Source: an uncultured Anaerolineales bacterium (GTDB lineage: Bacteria > Chloroflexota > Anaerolineae > Anaerolineales > UBA4823). Taken from it: a stretch of 45,600 nucleotides of DNA. Shown here one piece after another: positions 1 to 6,105 of the stretch. The notes under the pieces are model-generated. The model was not told where the DNA came from, did no database searches, and saw only the letters and a list, made by a program, of their open reading frames with translations. Position numbers and translations under genes: made by a program. The stretch is from assembly GCA_903872065.1 (NCBI GenBank), contig CAIQJJ010000567.1:1-45600 (forward strand), written 5' to 3'. Position 1 is the first letter of the stretch, and each line of letters begins with the position of its first letter.

Positions 1-788
1 GCGTTGAGGGCTGTGGGTTCTACATTGTAAAGGCTCAAGGGAATGCGATAAGCTGTCGCAGCAGCGAGCAGATAGCGCAGCCCGTGCCGGCTGCCGAGAG
101 GCCCAGTATGCGCTCCATCCCAGCGTCGCAGTGCCTGGGCTGGAGTGCGCGCCGGCAGCGCCTGTGAGAAGACGAGAGAGAATTGGGTGGGGGAGGGGGG
201 TGGGGCGTCGGAACGTACCGGGCCGATCTGATCAAGACGGAATTGAGCCAAATCAGACATAGTGGAGAGCATTGAGAGATCAATGGAGGGGGAGTAGGAT
301 CTGGCGCTGAGTGAGAAACCCAGAGCGGTCAACGAGGGCGGCAGAGCGGATAGATCCAGGTGAAGGGAAATGGTATCCAGCAGAGGATCGCGCACCAGGC
401 GTATGCGCGCCGGGGCGAGGGTTTCAGGAGGAGCAGCCTCACCGGCATTGCTCAACCAGACCTGTACTGGATTGGTGGAAGGGATTACGATGGCGACTGT
501 CGTGGCTGGAATCATTGCCGTGTTTTGCAATGTGATCACGATTCCAGGGGAAGAGAGCGGCGAAAGATCGAGAAAATCGAAGCGGATTTCGAGATCATCG
601 GCTGAACGGCGCAGGTAGAGCGCCAGAAAGTCTGCGGCTGGCAAAGGCGCGTCGCCGGCCGGGTCGCGGGCGCGCAGCGCAGCCCGCGAGAGGGGAGAAG
701 AGATCAGGGAGGGGGAAGGGGAAAAGGGGACAAGAAAAATGAGGCCAAGCAGAAAGAGCGAAAGGCGTGCAGGGTGAGGCAGGGACAT
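1..788 (-). CDS. Secreted or membrane-anchored protein of unknown function, 3' end cut by window edge
   Basis: An open frame reads from ATG at 788 leftward off the edge, giving 262 codons with no stop. Residues 8-30 form a hydrophobic N-terminus typical of a signal peptide or signal anchor, followed by a Ser/Pro-rich stretch. The body alternates short beta-like hydrophobic runs with Pro-rich turns, as in a secreted beta-sandwich. Near the end are the segments LRRWDGAHTGPLGSRHGLRY and a hydrophobic helix rich in Ala, which look like the start of a second domain. I do not recognise the family and assign no function. Codon use is consistent with the neighbours. A TATACT hexamer lies only about 8 bases before the ATG on this strand, so a leaderless transcript is possible. 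The gene is divergent from the recombinase. Confidence 0.7.
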   Translation of the reverse strand, partial: MSLPHPARLSLFLLGLIFLVPFSPSPSLISSPLSRAALRARDPAGDAPLPAADFLALYLRRSADDLEIRFDFLDLSPLSSPGIVITLQNTAMIPATTVAIVIPSTNPVQVWLSNAGEAAPPETLAPARIRLVRDPLLDTISLHLDLSALPPSLTALGFSLSARSYSPSIDLSMLSTMSDLAQFRLDQIGPVRSDAPPPSPTQFSLVFSQALPARTPAQALRRWDGAHTGPLGSRHGLRYLLAAATAYRIPLSLYNVEPTALN

Positions 789-832
789 GCCTGGAAGTAT
801 AAGACAAAGTGAGAAAAATGGTAGAGGAGGAG

Positions 833-861
833 TTGACAGACAGGGAAAAAGGTGCTATCCT
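833..861 (+). promoter_or_regulatory. Sigma70-like promoter of the recombinase gene
   Basis: TTGACA at 833-838 and TATCCT at 856-861 are separated by 17 bases, a good vegetative promoter match. Transcription would start near 868, inside the left arm of the 865-898 palindrome, so anything bound to the palindrome should affect this promoter. Confidence 0.6.
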
Positions 862-864
862 CTT

Positions 865-898
865 GATGCTTTCGATAACTATCATTATCGAAAGCATC
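865..898. other. Perfect palindrome with dif/lox-like geometry beside a tyrosine recombinase gene
   Basis: The left arm GATGCTTTCGATAA (865-878) and right arm TTATCGAAAGCATC (885-898) are exact reverse complements around the 6-base centre CTATCA. The outermost spacer pair happens to be complementary, so the site can also be read as 13-8-13, 34 bp in total. Pairing extends imperfectly outward to 861 and 902. Inner arms ending ATAA and starting TTAT around 6 bases match the core layout of bacterial dif sites. The asymmetric centre would give the site a direction. It lies 21 bases before the recombinase start codon. It could instead be an operator or a 5' mRNA hairpin. Confidence 0.6.
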
Positions 899-919
899 AG
901 GATGCTACAGGAATTTACT

Positions 920-1900
920 ATGAGTACAGTTGAAAATGCCATCCAGGATTATCTCCAAACCATCTTTGCCGCGCGCAGTGAACAAACCCACCGCACCTAT
1001 CGGAATGCCCTGCGCGCCTTTGAACTTACCTTATCCACCCACGATCTCCCCCCTTCAACGACTCCCCCTACCCGATTACCTGAGGAAGCAATTGCCTGGT
1101 TTGCCGCTGATCTAAAAGGCAGCGCCGCGGCTACCGAACGCCTTTATTTGACCGCCGCCATGGGTTTTTATGAATACCTGGCGGCTGAAGCGCTGGCGAC
1201 GCCGAACTTGCCGCGTTTACGCCTGTTAATTCGCACCCGGGCGCGTAAGACTGGTCAACGTCTGCCGCAGTTTCCGCGTGAAGACATCGAAAAGGTTCTT
1301 GAATATGCAAAAAATATTGCAGAACGAGAATCAGAGAGCAAAGAAGAACGACTGATCGATCTGCGCGACCGCGCCTTTTTAATCACTTTGGCCGACACAG
1401 GGCTGCGCGTCCATGAGGCGTGTAAGCTGCGGCGCGGCGATATTGACTGGAGGGAAGGCCGCGCAGTGATTATTGGCAAAGGGGATAAACAAGCAGTAGT
1501 GCGCTTTTCACGGCGCGCCCTGACAGCGTTGAAGGACTACTTGGGGACGCGGGCAAGCCTGGACGGCGCGTCGGGCAAACCACTGGGTTCGCTGCCAGTG
1601 TTTGCCCGCCACGATAAAGGCGCCGGCAAAAAAGTGAAAGGGATTACCCCCACCAGTGGGCGAAACATTGTCGCCCAACGAGTGCAGGAGGCGCTTGGCG
1701 AAGAGGCAGTGGGAACGATTACCCCGCATTCTTTCCGCCATTATTTTGTCACAACGGTGCTGCGCGCTTCAGGAAACCTCAAGCTGGCGCAAGAACTGGC
1801 GCGTCACAGCAATATCGCGGTGACGCAGCGCTACGCGCATCTTTCGGATGATGAGTTAGACCGGGGGTATGGGGAGATTTTTGACAATCCTAACGAATGA
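920..1900 (+). CDS. Tyrosine recombinase, XerC/XerD/integrase family
   Basis: This 326-residue enzyme should cut and rejoin DNA through a 3'-phosphotyrosine intermediate. Residues 5-105 look like the SAM-like core-binding domain and 115-320 the catalytic domain. The catalytic set is visible: R163 in TGLRVHE, K187 or K190 in GKGDK, H270 and R273 in HSFRH, H296 in ARHSNI, and the nucleophile Y305 in TQRYAHL. A histidine rather than tryptophan at the fifth position is Xer-like, not Cre-like. The ATG at 920 was chosen because it has AGGAA upstream and begins the family-like N-terminus. An in-frame ATG at 809 would translate through the promoter and palindrome. No transposase, plasmid or phage genes flank it, so it resembles a housekeeping or solitary recombinase more than a prophage integrase. 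Confidence 0.92.
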   Translation: MSTVENAIQDYLQTIFAARSEQTHRTYRNALRAFELTLSTHDLPPSTTPPTRLPEEAIAWFAADLKGSAAATERLYLTAAMGFYEYLAAEALATPNLPRLRLLIRTRARKTGQRLPQFPREDIEKVLEYAKNIAERESESKEERLIDLRDRAFLITLADTGLRVHEACKLRRGDIDWREGRAVIIGKGDKQAVVRFSRRALTALKDYLGTRASLDGASGKPLGSLPVFARHDKGAGKKVKGITPTSGRNIVAQRVQEALGEEAVGTITPHSFRHYFVTTVLRASGNLKLAQELARHSNIAVTQRYAHLSDDELDRGYGEIFDNPNE

Positions 1901-1922
1901 TCTTAAAACGTCCTTACAAGTC

Positions 1923-1950
1923 TTGACACCCACTCTAATAAGTTGATAAT
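1923..1950 (+). promoter_or_regulatory. Sigma70-like promoter of the flotillin operon
   Basis: TTGACA at 1923-1928 and GATAAT at 1945-1950 are separated by 16 bases, in the gap between the recombinase stop and the first gene of the operon. The predicted start, near 1957, leaves a leader of about 45 bases. Confidence 0.6.
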
Positions 1951-2002
1951 AGTTATTTAGACGCTGCGCTGCGAGTGCCGCGCACGAGTTAAGGAAACAG
2001 CA

Positions 2003-2812
2003 ATGCTACAAACTATCTGGTTCTTTGTTTCAGCCTGGTATAACTTGCCATTCACTATCTTATTGGGGTTAGGGCTATTTTTGGCGCTATTACAGCTTGG
2101 TGGTTTAGGCGGCGGCGACGATTCAGACGGCCACGATTTAGGGCATGATGTCAATCATGATCTCGACCATGACCTGGATCATGATTTCGCTCATGATGTG
2201 GATCATGACTTGGATCATGATGTAGATCACGATTTAGATCATGATCTGGGCCACAATGGCGCAGGGGAACATGTGATTGAGCCCATCAGCGCCGATGGCA
2301 GCGCTGATCATGGCGATGGCGCGCATGGCGACGCGGATCATTTCTCTTTGCTGGCGTTTATTGGCATAGGCAAAACCCCCTTGTTGGTTGTGTTACTAAT
2401 TCTCTTTGCCTCAATTGCCTTGCTGGGTTGGTTATTCAATGGTGTGCTGGGCGCAGTATTTGGCGGGTTTCCTGGCCTGTTGATCTTTTTCACCGGCCCA
2501 ACGGCGCTTATCTCTGGCGCGCTGCTTACTTCGCGCGTCACACGTTTTATTGGAAAAACACTTCCGCCAATCCATACCACGGCAACCCGCGCCCTGGCGC
2601 TGGTTGGAATGACAGGCGTTGTTATCAGCCCGTACATAGATGAAAAGTATGGCATGGTGCATCTGCGTGACCAGGGTGGGACGCTGATCAGCATTTTTGC
2701 GGTTACAGATGAAACGCCGCCGATTCCACGCGGCGAAAAAGTATTGTTGGTCGCTTATCAAAGCGCCGAACGGCGTTATCAGGCGCGGCGCAAACTGCCG
2801 CTCAATCAGTAG
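2003..2812 (+). CDS. YqiJ/NfeD-like membrane protein with a His-Asp repeat
   Basis: This 269-residue protein probably partners the flotillin encoded just downstream, as NfeD/YqiJ proteins do with flotillins. A membrane helix spans residues 15-33. Residues 44-84 form a tetrapeptide repeat of the type HDxD, with about ten histidines and more than ten aspartates, ending at HN85. Two or three further helices lie at about 115-180. The C-terminal 190-265 looks like the OB-fold of this family. AAGGA precedes the ATG by a suitable distance. The His-Asp segment is unusual for the family and could bind divalent metal; that is inference. It could be absent or different in close homologs because repeats of this kind expand and contract. 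Family assignment rests on the architecture plus the YqiK-like neighbour. Confidence 0.8.
   Translation: MLQTIWFFVSAWYNLPFTILLGLGLFLALLQLGGLGGGDDSDGHDLGHDVNHDLDHDLDHDFAHDVDHDLDHDVDHDLDHDLGHNGAGEHVIEPISADGSADHGDGAHGDADHFSLLAFIGIGKTPLLVVLLILFASIALLGWLFNGVLGAVFGGFPGLLIFFTGPTALISGALLTSRVTRFIGKTLPPIHTTATRALALVGMTGVVISPYIDEKYGMVHLRDQGGTLISIFAVTDETPPIPRGEKVLLVAYQSAERRYQARRKLPLNQ
2132..2254 (+). repeat. In-frame tandem repeat encoding HDxD units
   Basis: A degenerate 12-base unit of the form GATCATGATYTR recurs about ten times with silent and Asp/Leu/Val changes, encoding His-Asp-x-Asp tetrapeptides. Reading frame is preserved throughout, so it is protein-coding rather than a CRISPR-like array. Confidence 0.85.
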
Positions 2813-2835
2813 TCAGAGCTTCAAACCGGCAATTT

Positions 2836-2870
2836 TGGTATTCGCTCGCCGGTGCATATCCCGAATACCA
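2836..2870 (+). promoter_or_regulatory. Hairpin abutting the flotillin ribosome binding site
   Basis: TGGTATTCG (2836-2844) and CGAATACCA (2862-2870) are perfect complements with a 17-base loop. The last base of the right arm is the first of the AGGAG Shine-Dalgarno sequence at 2870-2874; the ATG is at 2881. The hairpin could tune flotillin translation or protect the mRNA after processing. There is no U-run, so a terminator is unlikely. Confidence 0.5.
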
Positions 2871-2880
2871 GGAGATAAAT

Positions 2881-4953
2881 ATGGAACTTTTCTTCGTTTA
2901 TGGCTCAATTACATTTGTTGTCGTCTTTTTAGTGCTGTTGGTGTTGGTGCGCTCAGTCATGAAAGCGTATGTCAAAACGCCGGCCAACCGCGCCTTCGTG
3001 CGCACTGGCGGCTTGACCTCCAAGACGAATGTCCCCCCCAGAGTCGTGATGAATGGCGGCGCCTGGGTATTTCGCTCTATTCATGAAGTCACCTGGGTAG
3101 ACCTGGGGACCATGGCGATTGAAATTGAACGCACCGAAAATAACGCCCTGCTGACCAAAGACCCACAGTATGCAGATATCAAGGCGATTTTCTACATCAA
3201 AGTCAATCCGACGGTTGAAGGGATCACCGATGCGGCGCGTACAATTGGCGGCAAACAGGTGGATGCAACCGCTGTCAAACAATTGGTGGACGCCAAGTTG
3301 GACGGCGCCTTGCGGGATGTCGCTGCTTCCTTTACCCTGATGAGCCTGCACCAGGAGCGCGAGAAGTTCATTCAAGAAGTGCAGAACCGTTTGAAGACCG
3401 ATCTGGAGGAGAATGGTCTGGTGCTGGAAGCGGTTTCAATCTTGACGCTGCGCGCTGCCCGGCAGGGTTCCTTCGGTACCGATGATGTCTTCGGGGCGCA
3501 GGTGGCGCGGGCCAATGCCCAGGTTATCTCGCAGGCTTTGCGCGAACGAAACGACATTGAGCGGCGCGCCGAGGTTGAGGTGAAGCAGCGCGACACCGAA
3601 ACCGCCAAGATGCGTCTGGATTTGGATCGCCAACTGGCTTTGGCTGCCGCAACGCAAGAGCGCGAGGTGCGCAGCATCCAGGCGACCGAAAAGGCGCTGG
3701 CAGAACGCAATGAGTACGAGGAAATACAAAAATCCGAAATGGCGCGCGTTTCCAAAGAGCAAGCGGTGGCCTTGAGTGAGATTGCCCGTGACCAGCAGGT
3801 CGCCATTCAAAATGAGCGCAAACAGCAAGAGGTTATGGCTACCGAAGTGCTGCGTCGCCAGGCCATCGAGTTGGCCGAACAGCAGCGCCAGATCGTGGTG
3901 CTAACCGAGCAGCAAAGACGTGAGAATGCAGAAAAGGAACGCCTGGTCGTTTCGGCGCAGCGTGAAGAGGCGGCTCAGGCAGTCACCACCGTGCAAGCTA
4001 CGCAGACCGCTCAACGCGAAGCGAAGATTAAGGTGATCGAGGCCGAGCGCGAGGCGCAAAAGGCCATGATTGAGCAAAAGAACAAGATTGAATTGGACGC
4101 CCTGCGGAAGCAGCGTGAGGCGGAAGCGCAAGCCAAAGCTTTGAAAGAGATTGCCGCGGCGGAGGCTGAAGCCGCCCTGAAGCAAGCTGAGACGCTGCGT
4201 ACCCAGGCCCAGGCTGAAACCGAGGCCGCCAAGCTGCGCGCCGAAGCCGCCAAAGCCACCGCTTCGGCGAATGGTTTGGCGGATGCCGATGTGCTGCGCG
4301 CCAAGGCCGAGGCGGCCATGCGTGAAGCTGAGGCGGTGCGCGCCCGAGGCCTGGCGGAGGCGGAGGCGGAGAAAGCCAAAGCAGAAGCTTTGGCTGCCTT
4401 CGATGGTGTGGCGCAGCGCGTGGAAGTGCTTAAGCTTCAACTTGACGCCCAAATGCGGATCGAGATTGCCCGGTCGCAGGCGCTTGGTTCAGCGCTGGCC
4501 TCGATGAATATCAAGATGATCGGCGACCCCACCGCGGCTGCTTCACTGCTGCGCATGGTTACATTTGCAGATGGTATGGGTGAAATCTTGAACCATACCC
4601 CAGAACCGATCAAGGAGATTGGGCAGCAGTTGGCGACCAAGTTGACTGGTCAGCCGCTGACTGGCCCGGCGGCGACTGCATCGGCTGCCGGCGGGGCGCT
4701 CGATGAACCCAAAATCGCCGGCCTGGCTGAAGTCGCCCAGTTATTACCAGAAATAATCCAGATGGTTGAAAAGAAGCTCAATTTGGATACAGTTAAGAGT
4801 CTCTCTGTGAAAGAAGTGCTTGAGCAGCTCAGCCAGAAGGCCACGCGCAAAGAGAAGCAAAGCCTGGATAAAGTACAGCAGGCTCTAGCGCAGCTACCTG
4901 TGTTGAATGATCTACCATTTGAAGAGCTATACCTGCGGATGGCAGCCAAATGA
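2881..4953 (+). CDS. Flotillin/SPFH-domain membrane scaffold, YqiK type
   Basis: This 690-residue protein is a bacterial flotillin: a membrane-anchored scaffold expected to oligomerise and organise membrane microdomains. Residues 4-26 are a single N-terminal membrane helix. The SPFH domain follows at about 35-230, including GAWVFRSIHEVTWVDL and a long conserved stretch to LTLRAARQ. Residues 230-550 are an Ala/Glu/Gln/Arg-rich coiled coil with repeated EAEA and AKAEA units. A Gly/Ala-rich linker near 600 leads to a C-terminal extension (about 610-690) rich in Leu and Lys that E. coli YqiK (553 residues) would not have room for. The start has an excellent AGGAG. The gene ends by overlapping the next by four bases (ATGA), implying coupled translation with the PspA-like protein. 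Confidence 0.93.
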   Translation: MELFFVYGSITFVVVFLVLLVLVRSVMKAYVKTPANRAFVRTGGLTSKTNVPPRVVMNGGAWVFRSIHEVTWVDLGTMAIEIERTENNALLTKDPQYADIKAIFYIKVNPTVEGITDAARTIGGKQVDATAVKQLVDAKLDGALRDVAASFTLMSLHQEREKFIQEVQNRLKTDLEENGLVLEAVSILTLRAARQGSFGTDDVFGAQVARANAQVISQALRERNDIERRAEVEVKQRDTETAKMRLDLDRQLALAAATQEREVRSIQATEKALAERNEYEEIQKSEMARVSKEQAVALSEIARDQQVAIQNERKQQEVMATEVLRRQAIELAEQQRQIVVLTEQQRRENAEKERLVVSAQREEAAQAVTTVQATQTAQREAKIKVIEAEREAQKAMIEQKNKIELDALRKQREAEAQAKALKEIAAAEAEAALKQAETLRTQAQAETEAAKLRAEAAKATASANGLADADVLRAKAEAAMREAEAVRARGLAEAEAEKAKAEALAAFDGVAQRVEVLKLQLDAQMRIEIARSQALGSALASMNIKMIGDPTAAASLLRMVTFADGMGEILNHTPEPIKEIGQQLATKLTGQPLTGPAATASAAGGALDEPKIAGLAEVAQLLPEIIQMVEKKLNLDTVKSLSVKEVLEQLSQKATRKEKQSLDKVQQALAQLPVLNDLPFEELYLRMAAK

Positions 4954-5591
4954 AGCTATCTCAACGGCTGACCACGCTCGTCAAGACCGCGATCAACGAT
5001 GTGCTGGGCGAGGAAACGGTAGTGGAGGCGCGGCCGCCCGGTCGCGCCTCAAAAAACAGCGCGGCGGAGCAGTTGGCCGAACGGTTGAGCGAAGCGCAGG
5101 CGCGCCTGGACGCACTGCAAGTCGAGTTGGCTGAGGCGGTGCAGCGTGAGGAACGTGTAATGCGTGAATGGCAGTCCGTTCGGACACATGCCGAAGAACT
5201 GGATCTATCTGTAGATATTGCTCTACAGGCCGGGCAGGACGAAAAAGCGCGGCAGTTGCTGCAGCGAGCGCGCCAGGTTGCTGCCAGCGCCCAAGAGTTG
5301 GCCGAACTGCGCCAGGCCTGCGAAGCCTTGAGCCAGCAGATCCGCTCGGCCCTGGCTTTTCAGCAAAACCAATTGGATATGTGGAACAGCCGCTACCAGG
5401 CTTTCAGCCTGCGCGAGCGCAGCGCCGAGGCGTTGGAAGAAATGCTGCAAGTTCAACGCGAGATCTCCAGTCAAAGCGAGGCGCTGCACGAGGAATTCCA
5501 GGCGCAGGAAGAACGGCTTGCCCAGCGCGAAGATCGCCTGGCGGCGCGCCGCGAGTGGTTGGCAGTCAAAAAGGACAATGACCGTGAGTGA
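4950..5591 (+). CDS. PspA/IM30-like coiled-coil protein
   Basis: The 213 residues are almost entirely helical, with no membrane segment. The segment around ALQAGQDEKARQLLQRA (residues 88-105) matches the helix-turn signature of the PspA/IM30/Vipp1 family, and the overall length is close to the usual 220-240. The N-terminus MKLSQRLTTLVKTAIND is amphipathic, like the membrane-sensing helix of PspA, although residues 25-45 are more Pro/Gly-rich than in typical members. By family, such proteins coat and stabilise stressed membranes. The gene starts inside the flotillin stop and overlaps the following gene by 14 bases, so the products are probably made together. Remote similarity only; a generic coiled-coil partner of flotillin is the alternative. 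Confidence 0.7.
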   Translation: MKLSQRLTTLVKTAINDVLGEETVVEARPPGRASKNSAAEQLAERLSEAQARLDALQVELAEAVQREERVMREWQSVRTHAEELDLSVDIALQAGQDEKARQLLQRARQVAASAQELAELRQACEALSQQIRSALAFQQNQLDMWNSRYQAFSLRERSAEALEEMLQVQREISSQSEALHEEFQAQEERLAQREDRLAARREWLAVKKDNDRE

Positions 5592-6105
5592 TCCAACGAG
5601 CAAGGCCGCGACTGGCCGACAGCCTTTGACCAGCGAACAAGAACGGATGTTGGATGAGTTGGTAAGCCTGGCTGCCAATCATCCGACCGACAGGGCGCGC
5701 CCCTCGCCGCAGGTCGCTGTAAGCCAGGCGGCTGAAGATTGGCTGCAAACCTGGTTTGGCGTCTCATTTCAGGATGTGCAGCCGGTCATTCAGGCTTTCA
5801 TCCAGCAAAAAGATAACGCCCAACAGCGTTTGATTGATTGGGTTGAGGCCAATCCATTAGATGCCAGTCTGGAGTTCTTGACGGCGGCTGCATGGGCGTT
5901 TTACCTGGCCGAAAAAGACGAGAATCCGAAAATTACATCCTATGTGGATGCCTTTTACTATATCTCTACCTGCGCCTCGGTAGGATATGCGGATATTTTT
6001 GCTGTCACCCAGACTGGACGCGCCATTGCATCCCTGGTGATGATTGTCGGGCCGGCGATGGCGGCGCATTCTCTGGATCGGGCTAAAAATAACCCTCATG
6101 ACTGA
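5578..6105 (+). CDS. Small two-helix ion-channel-like protein with an altered selectivity filter
   Basis: From ATG 5578 the product is 175 residues. Residues 1-90 are soluble and probably helical. Residues 96-112 form a first membrane helix, 121-132 a pore-helix-like segment (SYVDAFYYIST), 134-139 read SVGYAD, and 148-164 form a second membrane helix. The order helix, pore helix, filter, conserved TGR, helix is that of the potassium channel pore domain (Ion_trans_2), whose filter is normally TVGYGD. Here Thr is Ser and the second Gly is Ala. No RCK or cyclic-nucleotide domain follows. It sits in a four-gene membrane module and shares coding overlaps with both neighbours, ending inside the ATGACTGA junction. 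Selectivity cannot be predicted; it may be a sensor or an inactive pore. GTG at 5584 is an alternative start. Confidence 0.7.
   Translation: MTVSDPTSKAATGRQPLTSEQERMLDELVSLAANHPTDRARPSPQVAVSQAAEDWLQTWFGVSFQDVQPVIQAFIQQKDNAQQRLIDWVEANPLDASLEFLTAAAWAFYLAEKDENPKITSYVDAFYYISTCASVGYADIFAVTQTGRAIASLVMIVGPAMAAHSLDRAKNNPHD

Noticed and set aside
809-919. An upstream start for the recombinase that would add 37 residues
   Set aside because: It would translate through the promoter -10 box and the palindrome, and the extra residues do not resemble the family N-terminus.
1942-1960. A second recombination half-site resembling GATAA/TTAT after the recombinase gene
   Set aside because: The arms match at only about 5 of 7 bases and the spacing is three bases; the sequence is better explained as the -10 region of the next promoter.
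2132-2254. A CRISPR-like or minisatellite reading of the GATCATGAT repeats
   Set aside because: The units are in frame and vary mostly at silent or conservative positions within a clear coding region; there are no unique spacers.
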